Below, piece by piece: positions 50,202 through 63,940 of a DNA stretch of 64,000 bases. Below the pieces are notes generated by a model. The model worked only from the letters and a program-made list of their open reading frames with translations, did not search any database and had not been told where the DNA came from. Position numbers and translations under genes: made by a program. Location of the stretch: the NCBI RefSeq assembly GCF_016801865.2, contig NC_068938.1:98253004-98317003 (forward strand), in the 5' to 3' direction. Position 1 is the first letter of the stretch; every line of letters begins with the position of its first letter. This DNA is from Culex pipiens pallens. Taxonomy: Eukaryota > Arthropoda > Insecta > Diptera > Culicidae.

Positions 50202-51441
50202 CAATTCCATTTGAAAAGAGCCTAAACCAAAAAAAAAGTTCTCCGATCGGGCTCAAAATTTTTCTGGGGGTTCCTTGGCCAAAATAATTAGACCCGTATT
50301 TTTTTGTTTGGCCATTAGGGTGACCTACATCGTGCTAGGGTGGTTCGAAAAATGGCAATTTTCGTCATTTTTCGCAAAAACCACTTTTTTCTAAAAATCA
50401 TATCTCCGCGCCATTTCATCCGATTTTAGCTGTCTTAGACGCAAAAGAAAGGTGATGAGTTTGGCTATTTGGGAAAAATAGTAAAAAGTTCCAAAAATCT
50501 AGTTTAACTATTGAAAAAGTCGTATGAAAACTTAAAATGGTGTTTTGACCGTGTCTGGACCAAAGAGCCTATGTCTGAAAATATTTTTATCGGATTCCTC
50601 GGAAAATTTCACATAACATATCAAAAAATTGGCGATGTCGAACCGTACGTTTCCGAGATATGATTTTTTGAAGAAAAATACTGCGTTTTTCGACGCGCCA
50701 CGCGCAAAAACGGGAAAATGACGAAATCGGCAAAAAATCAACTTTTTCCACTAAAACTGCGATAACTTTAAAATTTCAGCGATGACCTATAGATGTTATG
50801 GTACCAAAAGTTGCGTCTTTCAATTACAAAAATTTTGATACCCAAACATCTATAGGTCATCGCTGAAATTTTAAAGTTATCGAAGTTTTAGTGAAAATAG
50901 TTGATTTTTTGCCGATTTCGTCATTTTCCCGTTTTTGCGCGTGGCGCGTCGAAAAACGCAGTTTTTATTTTCAAAAAATCGTATCTCCAAAACGTACGGT
51001 TCGACATCGCCAATTTTTTGATATGTTATGTGAAATTTTCCGAGGAATCCGATAAAAATATTTTCAGACATAGGCTCTTTGGTCCAGACATGGTCAAAAC
51101 GCCATTTTAAGTTTTCATACGACTTTTTCAATAGTTAAACTAGATTTTTGGAACTTTTTACTATTTTTCCCAAATAGCCAAACTCATCACCTTTCTTTTG
51201 CATCTAAGACAGCTAAAATCGGATGAAATGGCGCGGAGATATGATTTTTAGAAAAAAGTGGTTTTTGCGAAAAATGACGAAAATTGCCATTTTTCGAACC
51301 ACCCTAGCACGATGTAGGTCACCCTAATGGCCAAACAAAAAAATACGGGTCTAATTATTTTGGCCAAGGAACCCCCAGAAAAATTTTGAGCCCGATCGGA
51401 GAACTTTTTTTTTGGTTTAGGCTCTTTTCAAATGGAATTGC

Positions 51442-51443
<2 letters not shown>
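50199..51443. mobile_element. 1,245-bp near-perfect palindrome (hairpin MITE)
   Basis: The ends CAGCAATTCCATTTGAAAAG (50199) and its complement (ending 51443) are flanked by TA on both sides. The arms are 50199-50797 and 50845-51443, both exactly 599 bp, around a 47-nt loop, so indels between arms are absent or balanced. Mismatches are few. Opposite-strand ORFs at 50532-50741 (minus) and 50901-51110 (plus) encode almost the same 69-residue peptide, as a palindrome requires. CAG termini and a TA target suggest a Tc1/mariner-type non-autonomous element. A transcript would fold into a very long hairpin. Confidence 0.88.

Positions 51444-51470
<27 letters not shown>
51444..51470. repeat. (TA)n, middle part
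   Basis: 27 bp of TA repeat between the palindrome and the 5' junction of the LINE. Confidence 0.95.
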
Positions 51471-54563
<3,093 letters not shown>

Positions 54564-54728
54564 AATTGCCTGATTTTAAAAGTTCTGCAGCAGACAACAC
54601 ATTTTTTTAAAGATTTTTTTTTCAGGTTTCCAGGCAAAAAAAAAACAAAATTATTTCATAAATTCATATGTCCTAAACCAGATTTTGCATCATCACGGAT
54701 TATGGCCAGATGAGTTTTTAGTCCCCTT

Positions 54729-56739
54729 AAACATGCCAAAAACACTGTACATGGCGTTGAGCATCGGGCGAGAGCGGACGTCTGGCAACATCGGTCTCGG
54801 GTCGTAGTGGTTTTTGCAGTTTTTTTTTTCGGTTTTATGTTGATTTTTAAGTGTGAAAATGTGTTGTGAAAAAGGAGCATTTTTTCTGGTGTGAAAAGTG
54901 TGAAAGTGCATCTTTATTAGAGAAGTTGTAATTTTTTCTCGAGGAATCACGAATGCTTCATGCAACACAGACCACGGCGGTTTTACCCCCTTGGTCGGAT
55001 TTCTGGCTAGTTTCTGGGGGCTGAGTAAAAGCAGGTGATCTGTGAACGGGGCTGAGTTTTTTTATTCAGGAAGAGATAGTGATCATTGTGAAAATACAGC
55101 TGCAAAATGTTGTAATTTTGTGAAAACCACGCAATTGTTCAAGATGGCGGGCGCGTCGCGGAAAGAATCGAACGGCAAGGCGAGAAAAAGAGCGTGAGAG
55201 TGATTTAGAAGAGAAGAAGAGCGGGCGAGTTTTGAAAACAGATTTGAGAGAGCGCTTTGGAAGTGAAGAGCGGGAGAGCAAGAACAAATTTGTATATATA
55301 TATTTGTCTATAAGGTTGTGGTGTTGAGAAGAGTCGGCGATTCTCCGAGTGGTTCTGTGGGGACGAAGAGCAGAAAGAGGAAGCAAGAGAGAACGGTTGT
55401 GAGAGGGGTGTGTTGCTGAAAGAAATGTCATGAGGTGAAGCTGTGTGTGTGATGCGATGATTGCCACAGACAAGTGGGAATAGTTTTTGTTTTTAACTTT
55501 AAGAAAATGACGAGGAAATTAAACAAATTGTATTCTTTTTGAGAGGGGAAAGTGAGACATGAAAAAGTGTTGAAAAATGAAGCAGAGAAGAAATGCCAGC
55601 TCAAGAGTCTTTGAAAATGAATCGCTTCATTGATCAAAGCCAACAAACATCGACGCAAGAGGATCCCTCAAATTTGGTGAGCTCGTTCTATGTTGTGTGT
55701 GTGCAAATGCGTGTTTGAATGAGAGTGGATAGTGGGCCACGAACTATAATTTCTATGCATTTTCTCTCAGGATAACGTAAATGACAAATATTTTCGTTTT
55801 ATTAGTACAGTTTTTTACGCGTCGGTTAAACTTTAGGATTTGAACGATCAATTCGATTTTTTTTTTTAAATATGAATATGCTGATTAATCCCATTACACA
55901 AAAAATAATTAAATTCTAAATAATTAAATGCTTTTTGAATCGGTCGTTTAATTTAAATTCTAACTCTCGCATTTAAATAAAACAAATGAATAAATAAATA
56001 TTTGATGTTCACTCCGCATTGCTGTAAGAGTTTAAACTCAAGATTCTTATTATGCGTTAAATCATTTTTAACCTCGAATTTCGCTTAAACACACAATAAT
56101 TTATAGAAAAATATATAAACTTCGCTTTACTCTTACAGTCAATAGCTTGAGTTTAACAGCAGACATGTTAAAACTGTGTTTTATCGGCATTGTTTTTACC
56201 TGAGGAAATGGTTCGTTTAGTATTACTACAGACAATTTAATCATGCACGGCTCCGTCGCGTTGTATCTGCCGTGGCTTTAAATCGAATATATATAAATCA
56301 TGCATCTTTTATACTGTACAATCATCTGTATAAGTTTAATAATCAAAAAACTAAATCTACTTGACTCGCCCGCAATACCTTTCGGGGTATATCCTAGGGT
56401 TCTACCTCTCCTACTAACATTGAGTCCAAAACCTCCCTACAAACATCTATACCACTAAGGTGACGTAGGGGTCCCTGCGCACTTTAGATAGGTGTTTACT
56501 AACATTCCTTCATTTCCCCGAGGATAGCTTGGACCCGGCGTGGACCCCCTTATGCCCTGGGCTGTATTACACACTCATCAAAAGATGAAGACATGGTATC
56601 TCCCGTGTTGGATTATTGTTCCGGATGAGGGTCTAACACAACCACACCAAACAGTGGGATAAGCGTTGTGGAGCCTTCCGGTGGTGGGGCGTCCTCCAAA
56701 TGCTAATGCTAATGCTAAACATGCCAAAAACACTGTACA
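54729..56739. repeat. 23-bp target site duplication
   Basis: The 23 bases at 54729-54751 are identical to 56717-56739 and frame the insertion described above. Confidence 0.85.
54752..56716 (+). mobile_element. non-autonomous LINE-like insertion without reverse transcriptase
   Basis: A perfect 23-bp direct repeat flanks the insertion (54729-54751 and 56717-56739; core ACATGCCAAAAACACTGTAC). The 3' end carries a short (AATGCT)n tail at about 56697-56716, as in several LINE families. The first kilobase is moderately GC-rich and may be a 5' UTR. A 33-codon ORF begins at 55617. Positions 55690-56365 are AT-rich, and 56370-56716 look like a LINE 3' UTR. No RT or endonuclease is present, so it seems to be an internally deleted or parasitic element mobilised by a LINE. 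Confidence 0.7.
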
Positions 56740-57539
56740 CTTTTTGATAATCTCAAATTCCCCTCCCTTTCCACGTGGTTTATGAATGGCCCCTTTGCAT
56801 ATATTTTCAGTAATGCATTTTGCTGAAACTTCTCGTTTGAATCAAAGTTTGATATTTTTCAAAGCGATCTTGAACTCCAGAAAAAAATGGATTGAAACCA
56901 CGTTTTAAAGCAAAAGTGTGAAACAATAATTAAGGAAGACATTTGAGGGGTATTTTATGTTTTATCGCAATCTCTAAATAACTCGATAGATGAACGGTTG
57001 TTAAGGTTGGGAATTAAAGATCAAATAGTTTACCAACATTTTATAATTATTTGACCATAAATCGTCGCTGTCATGCTTACTTATCGTACGTGTATTTTGG
57101 GCCATTTTTTGCAGCTCACAATGCCTCAACTATTGACCTCCACAGATCCCCAAAATTCGATTTCATTCCTGAGATATTCAATAAAAACCAAAAAAAAAAA
57201 ACTCTGTGCATTTTTGTCACTTTTCATATTAAAGAAGTTTTAATCTTGTCGTTACCGTCCAAATGCCTATGTGAGTTATTTGCATGTATAGAATACAACA
57301 TCTAAAATACAGTCAAACCTCGCATAAGAGCGCCTCGCATATGCAACTTTGCATATACGAGTCATTCCACCTGATTCGGTTTTGTCGCAAGAGTTACATA
57401 TGCGAGGTACAGGGCTTATGGGATTTTGGCTATACATGGCCTATATTTTTGTAAAAAATCATCTTAACTATACAAATTTATAGTGTTTTGGAATCGTTAT
57501 GAAGTCAGCTATACAGCTACACTAAATTTACAAGGTTTA
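56740..57539. other. AT-rich stretch with a possible pogo-like remnant
   Basis: TA-CAGTCAAACCTCGCATAAG begins at 57309, and ATATGCGAGGTACAG near 57391-57405 is a partial inverted partner. This would be a tiny pogo/Tigger-like MITE, but the right end is imperfect. The 84-codon ORF at 57051-57305 shows no recognised domain. Confidence 0.3.
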
Positions 57540-58400
57540 CGATGTTCTAGGTCATCCGAAACTTCCTCAAGTTAAGGCCTATGTGTTCACTGCCGTACAA
57601 GTATAAGGTAGGCGATTGTGACTTTGGTTTTTGACCTCAGATCATATCCGGATAGCCTCAGGGAGGTTCAGGGACTAGTCTACCGATATGTGGTGATGTT
57701 CTGGGTCCTCTGAAGAGTCCCGGGAGTTACGGCCGGTGGGTCTACCGCCGTAACAAAATAGAGGTCAGTGGTTTTTGACCTCAGATCATATCCAGATAGC
57801 CTCAGGGAGGTCCGGGGACTAGTCTACCGATATGTGGTGATGTTCTAGGTCTTCTGTAGAGTCCCGGGAGTTACGGCCGATGGGTCTACCGCCGTAACAA
57901 GATAGAGGTCAGTGGTTTTTGATCTCAGATCATATCCGGATAGCCTCAGGGAGGTCCGGGGACTAGTCTACCGATATGTGGTGATGTTCTAGGTCTTCTG
58001 TAGAGTCCCGGGAGTTAAGGTTGGTGGGTCTACCGCCGTAACAAGATAGAGGTCAGTGGTTTTTGATCTCAGATCATATCCAGATAGCCTCAAGGAGGTT
58101 CAGAGACTAGTCTACCAATATGTGGTGATGTTCTAGGTCTTCTGAAGAGTCCCGGGAGTTACGGCCGATGGATCTACCGCCGTAAAAAGATAGAAATCAG
58201 TGATTTTTGACCTCAGATCATATCCAGATAGCCTCAGGGAGGTTCAGGGACTAGTCTACCGATATGTGGTGATGTTCTAGGTCTTCTGTAGAGTCCCGGG
58301 AGTTACGACCGATGGGTCTACCGCCGTAACAAGATAGAGGTCGATGGTTTTTGACCTCAGATCATATCCAGATAGTCTCAGGGATAGTCTACCGATGTGT
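57540..58400. repeat. 144-bp tandem repeat, about 6 copies
   Basis: CTCAGATCATATCC recurs at 57636, 57780, 57924, 58068, 58212 and 58356, exactly 144 bp apart. A diverged copy lies at the left (57540-57635), and the last copy is cut short by (TG)n. Copies share TAGTCTACCGATATGTGGTG, GTCCCGGGAGTTA and CTACCGCCGTAA. Confidence 0.95.
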
Positions 58401-58403
58401 GTG

Positions 58404-58418
<15 letters not shown>
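58397..58418. repeat. (TG)n at the 3' junction of the minus-strand LINE
   Basis: About 11 TG units, followed by a T run (58419-58436) that is the poly(A) tail of the LINE read on the minus strand. Confidence 0.9.
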
Positions 58419-58434
<16 letters not shown>

Positions 58435-58749
58435 TTACAAGGTCGGAATCTGCTATCAGACACCTGAGAATTCATTTCTCAGGTAGTGTGGGGTTGGGAA
58501 AACAAAAAGAGTTTTCCCGACCCACTAAACCAGTCCTTGAACGCCGTGCCCTTTTCCCCCCGGGACCACCTTTCGGTATAACTTCGGGGGGAGGCGTTGC
58601 ATTTTCTGCACTAGTCTACTTACAGGATCCATGCCGGGTACTAGAACCATTTCCTGTTCCACATACATATGAGTCCATGCGAGGGTTTAACCGCGCCCAA
58701 GAATCGCGTTGCTTTTGATCGGCTAGTCATATGCAGCCCTCTCCTTGGA

Positions 58750-58904
58750 CCATCGAGACGTGTACCGATTTGGTAGAGCCGACCGTCATAACGTGCTCTC
58801 CTTCACAGCCACACTCGTGGGTTCTCGACTCCTGTGACCATCGAGACGTGTACCGATTTGGTAGAGCCGACCATCATAACGTGCTCTCCTTCACAGCCAC
58901 ACTC
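58750..58904. repeat. 88-bp tandem duplication at the LINE ORF2 end
   Basis: CCATCGAGACGTGTACCGAT occurs at 58750 and 58838, 88 bp apart; the second copy runs 67 bp to 58904. The ORF2 stop (58905-58903) lies at its edge. Confidence 0.85.
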
Positions 58905-61591
58905 AGCCATGGCCCGACAGGAACTGTGTGAGGTGGAAGGTGACCTCTCCGTGCCTTCTGTTCACCCACGCGGATACAGACGGGATCAGCCGATGCGTCC
59001 ATCTGCCTTTCTCCGTAGTGTCCCACTCGCGTTGCCACCTTGTCAGCGATTCGGCTCTCGCGGCTTCCCGGATACCTCTCGTGCCTCTTCGGGTGTAGCA
59101 CACGGTGTCCTCTTCTAGTGTGATTCTGATGGGGATCATTCCGGCTATGACACCAACTGCTTCCGACGAAATGGTCCTGTACGCGCTTGCAACCCGCATG
59201 GCCATCAGTCTCTGCGTTCTGTCGAGCAGCGCTCGATTTCGCTTCGTCCCCAGCGCCGTCCACCATACCGGTCCGCCGTACCTAAGTATGGACGTCGCGA
59301 CACTTGCCAAGAGACGGCGCCTACTGCTCCTGGGTCCAGCGTTGTTCGGCATCATCCTCGACAGTGCCATGATCGCCTTAGCCGCCTTCTCGCAGGCGTA
59401 ATCGACGTGGCTGTTGAAGTTCAGCCGGTCATCCACCATCACCCCGAGGTACTTGAGCGCTCTCTTCGAGTGCACGACGTGTTCTCCAACGTGTATCTGG
59501 GCCTGCTGCACCTTTTTGTGGTTACTAACCAGAATCATCTCCGTCTTGTGGTGAGCGATCCGCAGCTTCATCTCGAGCATCCAGTTCTCGATCATGGCGA
59601 TTGCCTCCATAGCCAGTACTTCGACCTCCTCGACATTTTCGCCGGTTACCGTCAGCACTATGTCGTCTGCAAAGCCAACAATCTCTACGCCGTTGGGTAG
59701 CCCCAGTGTCAACACTCCGTCATACATTCCGTTCCACAGTGCTGAACCCAGAATGGATCCCTGCGGAACTCCCGCGGTAACAACAACGGTTTTTTGTCCA
59801 TCGGCAGTGTCGTAGACCAGCACGCGGTTCTCGAAGTAGCTCTTCAAGCTCATGCACAAATAGTCAGGCACCTTCATTTTGTGCAGCGCTGCTGCTATGG
59901 CCGCCCAGCTCGCACTGTTGAACGCGTTCTTGACGTCAATCGTGACTATTGCGCAGCAACGGTTCCCCCTGCGTTTTTTCCTCCGCGCTTCGTCGGCTTT
60001 CTCGACCACTTTCCGGATGGCGTCCACCGTGGATCTCCCTTTACGGAAGCCGAACTGCCTCGCTGCTAAGCCATGCTCGCTCTCCGTGTACTTGGTCAGC
60101 CGGTTAAGGATGATCCGTTCCAGAAGCTTTCCGAGGGTGTCCAGCAAACATATAGGCCTATACGATGATGGGTCCCCCGGTGGTTTGCCTGGCTTTGGCA
60201 GCAACACGAGCTTTTGAACCTTCCACGGGTCGGGGAAGTGTCCTTCGTCCAGGCATTTCTGCAGGACTGTTCGAAACCTATCCGGGAATGCTTGAACCGC
60301 CGATTTCAGGGCGAAATTCGGGATTCCATCCGGGCCGGGAGCTTTCTTCACCTTCAATCTCTTCGCTACTGCCACAAGTTCTTCGTTGGTGATCAGATGA
60401 CCTTCGGCGTTGCTACCCCCTTCGTCGTTGTACGGTGTAGGAGGCCATGTCGTTGGGTCATGTCTTGGGAAGAGCCCTTCCACAATGACCTTCAGCTTGT
60501 CGGGACACGTTTCAGCCACCATCGATGGGCCTCTGATCTTCGCCATCGCGACACGATATGCGCTCCCCCAAGGGTTTGCATCAGCGTCTTGGCATAACTC
60601 CTTGAAGCAGTTTGTCTTGCTGCATTTGATCGCTTTCTTGAGCGCGGCCTTTGCAGACCGGTACTCCTCTCTGCACTCCTCTCTAGTTGCTTCGGATCTT
60701 GCTCTCTGGACTCGTCTTCTGGCGCTGAGGCAACTTGCCCGAAGGGTACCGAGTTCTTCATTCCGCCAGTAGGCTGGACGACGACAGTTCCTTGGCTCCA
60801 GTCTCCGCGGCATGGTTGTGTCGCATGCTGTCACCAGTTGTGCTGTTAGCACGTCGGTACTCAAGTCTTGGGGACCATCACACCAATGGAGCGCTTCCAC
60901 GAAGAGACCCTCATCGAAGTACTGCAGCTTCCATTTCCTTCCGTAGGACCGGCTGCTCCTATCTGGTACAGGGGCTCGTCTCCCGATGCTGTACCGGATC
61001 GCTTGGTGATCGCTATGGGTATAGTCCTCACTCACCCTCCAGTTCATGTCGGCCGCCAGTCGCGGGCTACAGAACGTAACGTCGATAATGGACTCACGAC
61101 CGTCTTTGCGGAAGGTACTGCTGGTTCCGCGATTCGCCAGCCTAACGTCTAGCTTTGCCAGAGCTTCCATTAGGCTATGCCCCCCTAGCATTGGTGCATC
61201 TGCTACCCCACTCGACCGCCCACGCGTTGAAGTCACCTCCGATAACGATCGGGCTTCGTCCGGTCAGTTCATCAGTCAGACTATCCAGCATCTGCTGAAA
61301 CTGCTCCAAGGTCCATCTTGGGGGAGCATAGCAGCTACAGAAGAAGGTTCCGTTTACTTTGGCGATCACGAATCCTTCAAACGCCCTCGAGACCACTTCC
61401 TGTATGGGGTACCGCCCCATCACGTGTATCGCCGCCATTCTTGCTGTATCCGCGGCCCAGTTTCCGTTGTCGTGTGGAACTCGGTACGGTTCTGCAATAA
61501 TTGCCACGTCACACCCCGTCTCCGCGGTCGACTGCCACAGCAGTTGCTGTGCAGTGTCGCAGTGATTGAGGTTCACCTGGGACACCTCCAT
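58903..61591 (-). pseudogene. R1-clade LINE ORF2 (endonuclease plus reverse transcriptase), one frameshift
   Basis: The start ATG at 61591-61589 overlaps the ORF1 stop. The first part, in one frame to about 61187, encodes the endonuclease N-terminus: QVNLNHCDTAQQLLWQ, then AEPYRVP and GGDFNAW. At a run of six G (plus-strand C6, 61180-61185) the frame shifts by one base. The endonuclease continues in the next frame (IIDVTF; SDHQ active-site motif), followed by reverse transcriptase: KAPGPDGIP, SSYRPICLLD, TIDVKNAFN, AGVPQGSILG and FADD. The frame ends at FLSGHG followed by TGA at 58905-58903. About 895 codons are present. R1 ORF2 proteins are usually longer and carry a Cys-His motif after GHG, which is missing here. 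The frameshift could be real or a homopolymer sequencing error. Confidence 0.88.
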
Positions 61592-63054
61592 TACTTTTTG
61601 CCCGAGGCCAGCTTCTTGTACACCGGGCAATTAAAGCCACCCGTCGCATGGCTATTGCCATCGCCTTCTTTACAGAGCACGCACTTCGGCTTATTTTTGC
61701 AGTCTCTTGCCATGTGGCCTTCTCTACCACATCTTCTGCAGCTGTTGGTTCGATCGGGACCGTCGCAATTTCTCGCCTGGTGGCCGAAACCCATACAGCG
61801 GAAACACCTCGTCATCTGCTGGGTCACTCGAGGAACAGGCCTCAGTGGGCACACCGACCACCCTACTTTGACCTTGCCGGCTTCCAGCAGCATAGACGCC
61901 GAAGGCGTCGATAGTCGGATCGACGCAATTTGCGTGCCGCCGTAGGCTTTCCTCAACCGGATTGCCATCGGTGTCGTACGGTCATCCAGAAGAACGATCA
62001 GCGCATCTTCTAGCTCTTCCTCCGTCGTGATCTCGTCCAGGTTCCTGCACTCAATCGTTGTCTCCGGCGATAACGCCCTTACCTTCGACTCGTAGCCTAC
62101 GGCTTTCTCGACGAGGGACTTAAAAGCTGAGCTCTTGACCGCGGGGTCATTCTTCAGCTCAAAAAGCATCGCTCCGGTCTGTGTGCGCCTGGTTTTAACC
62201 ACGTTCTCGCCAAGCTCCTTGAGTTCCGGATCGGTTCGTACTTTCCGGAGGAGGTCTGCGTACGAAACACCTTCCTTCACCTCGACCACCAAAGCCTCGC
62301 CTTTGTTACGCTCCCTGCGAAACTTGGGTTTTTGGGTGTCCTCGTTCTGCTTCCCTTTTTTCTTCCGCTTCTTTTTCTTGACCTTCTCCCATTCCTCCTT
62401 CGCTGGGTCCGGACTGTCTCCATTCCCCTGCTTCTGCTTCTTTGCGTCCTCCTCCTCTCCAGGCGTTTCCCTGTCCCTTTTAGAGCCTGGGCCGGGCGGC
62501 GTTTTCGGTTCTTTCTCCCGAAGCGCTTCCTCCTCCAGTTTTGCGTTCAGCGTTTCTTCGGCTCTTTCAGCTCTGAGCTTCAGTGAATTCCGCGTCACCA
62601 CCAGCGAGCTGTTTTCGCGCTCTGCGGCATTCATGGCTGCCTTGACTCCATTCACCATCTGCTTGATTCTGGTGTGGACGTTGTTTTTGTCCTTGATGAA
62701 ATCAAAGAGTTCGTTAACCCTCCTTCTGACCTCCTGCAACGCGGTCCTTCCGAGCAGGACTCCGTCCTGAGGGGTACTGCCGGCGAAGTTCAACAAGGAT
62801 GACTTGGGAGTCTCCTCTCCAATAACTCCTATCTGCTGACTCGAAGCAGCCGCCTGGTTCAACACTGGGGATCTCATCACCTTCCCGCTTCCACGGAACG
62901 CGCTCGCCCCTCCGCTTGCTGTGTCGCCGCCGTTTGACTCGCCTCCTGCCATTTCGACGTTTGCGTCCTCTTCTACCTCCGTGTTTTCCGATGCTTGGGG
63001 CGCATCGGGACCCTTTTGTTGGTTTGTTTCACTTGTCTTCATTTTGAATCCCAC
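61591..63054 (-). CDS. R1-clade LINE ORF1, gag-like nucleic-acid-binding protein
   Basis: 487 residues, intact. The N-terminal third is acidic and low-complexity. Residues about 105-180 are rich in Leu, Glu and Arg and may form a coiled coil, and a Lys-rich stretch (about 225-235) could be a nuclear localisation signal. Three zinc knuckles close the protein: C417-C420-H425-C430, C439-C442-H447-C452 and C458-C461-H469-C476. ORF1 proteins of this type coat the element RNA and form the ribonucleoprotein needed for retrotransposition. The stop TAA overlaps the ORF2 ATG as TAATG. M5 is an alternative start. Confidence 0.9.
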   Translation of the reverse strand: MGFKMKTSETNQQKGPDAPQASENTEVEEDANVEMAGGESNGGDTASGGASAFRGSGKVMRSPVLNQAAASSQQIGVIGEETPKSSLLNFAGSTPQDGVLLGRTALQEVRRRVNELFDFIKDKNNVHTRIKQMVNGVKAAMNAAERENSSLVVTRNSLKLRAERAEETLNAKLEEEALREKEPKTPPGPGSKRDRETPGEEEDAKKQKQGNGDSPDPAKEEWEKVKKKKRKKKGKQNEDTQKPKFRRERNKGEALVVEVKEGVSYADLLRKVRTDPELKELGENVVKTRRTQTGAMLFELKNDPAVKSSAFKSLVEKAVGYESKVRALSPETTIECRNLDEITTEEELEDALIVLLDDRTTPMAIRLRKAYGGTQIASIRLSTPSASMLLEAGKVKVGWSVCPLRPVPRVTQQMTRCFRCMGFGHQARNCDGPDRTNSCRRCGREGHMARDCKNKPKCVLCKEGDGNSHATGGFNCPVYKKLASGKK

Positions 63055-63491
63055 GAGTCGCTAGGGAAATACGGTCCGCTGCGCCAGTGCCCTGCCGTGA
63101 CGCAGTAAGGGCAAATTACGTGTGGGGTTCGCCCCTGTGCCCCACAGGCTCCGTTATCGACTGGGAATTTGTTGAACCCCCCCAGCCATGCATCCCTCGA
63201 CACGGGTCGCGTCACATCTTGGATTCGGGGTTTGGTGAGGTTTCGGGCTAAAACACTTATAGCGGCGTTCGATCGCTTGACAGAGGTGTTTACGGACCCA
63301 TGTGGTTTTTTTTCGAAGAAATTAAACAGAGCCCTTGTTCAATTCCGCCACGTCCTAGACATCCTCCCGCTGCTGGTCCGGGGGCGATGCAATGAATGTA
63401 TGCAATCGCCGACAGCTATCCGCCTACTGCAACCCGCCCGGTAGCTGGCAGCTAAGCTCCGCAGGGACCCTCACCTGTCCCCACGGTTCAC

Positions 63492-63493
<2 letters not shown>
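63055..63493 (-). other. LINE 5' untranslated region
   Basis: GC-rich sequence between the microsatellite and the ORF1 start, with no coding signal. R1-clade elements usually carry an internal promoter here or depend on host transcription; no promoter motif was identified. Confidence 0.6.

Positions 63494-63538
<45 letters not shown>
63494..63538. repeat. (TG)n at the 5' junction of the LINE
   Basis: About 22 TG units, matching the repeat found at the other end of the element. Confidence 0.95.
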
Positions 63539-63539
<1 letters not shown>

Positions 63540-63865
63540 TCCAATCCAATACCCGCTAACCGGTAGCGAAATTATGGGAAAGTATAATTTGTATCAGACT
63601 TTGTATATGCCGAATGCTGATACAACTTATCTCAGTCCCGGGTATTAGGTGGTGATAGCCCTCGCGCTGCTTCCAACGACTCATTTCAGAATGGCAGAGA
63701 TCCTAGCGGCCCAATTCCGAGGTCGTAGGGCATTGTCCGGCCCCGCCTTAACATAGAAGCAAGCACCAGACGGATCCTTGATCTATCTTAAGACTCCCCA
63801 TCCCTTCAAGCAAATCAGGGATCAGAGCGTATTTAATATGAAAAGAATACAACATGTTTTATAAC
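63539..63865. other. unassigned, moderately GC-rich stretch
   Basis: No coding region was recognised. The sequence has the look of a repeat 3' region, but nothing in the window matches it. Confidence 0.35.
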
Positions 63866-63940
63866 CTTCGGAAGGCCGACTGGTTAGAGTCCCAGACCAT
63901 CAATCCAGAGGTGTGAGTTCGAATCCCACCTGATTCAGTT
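63866..63940 (+). repeat. tRNA-like segment, probable SINE head
   Basis: An A-box-like GGCCGACTGGTTAGAGTCCC is followed by a B-box-like GAGTTCGAATCCC about 25 bases later. The anticodon arm does not pair well, so this is a tRNA-derived repeat rather than a gene. The element continues to or past the window end. Confidence 0.5.

Larger units (their letters stand above)
58419..63493 (-). mobile_element. R1-clade non-LTR retrotransposon, nearly full length, inserted in (TG/CA)n
   Basis: Read on the minus strand: a 5' UTR (63493-63055), a gag-like ORF1 (63054-61591), an ORF2 with endonuclease and reverse transcriptase (61591-58903), a 3' UTR with an 88-bp duplication, and a poly(A) tail at 58436-58419. 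Both outer junctions are (TG/CA)n. Three CCHC knuckles in ORF1, an APE-type endonuclease and an RT without RNase H fit the R1 clade. Some members of that clade (Waldo, Mino) insert specifically into AC-type microsatellites. ORF2 has one frameshift and a shortened end, so this copy is probably inactive. Confidence 0.85.

Noticed and set aside
58344..58931. Plus-strand ORFs over the LINE 3' UTR, and those at 59105-63444
   Set aside because: Antisense shadows of the minus-strand retrotransposon or of its duplicated 3' region.
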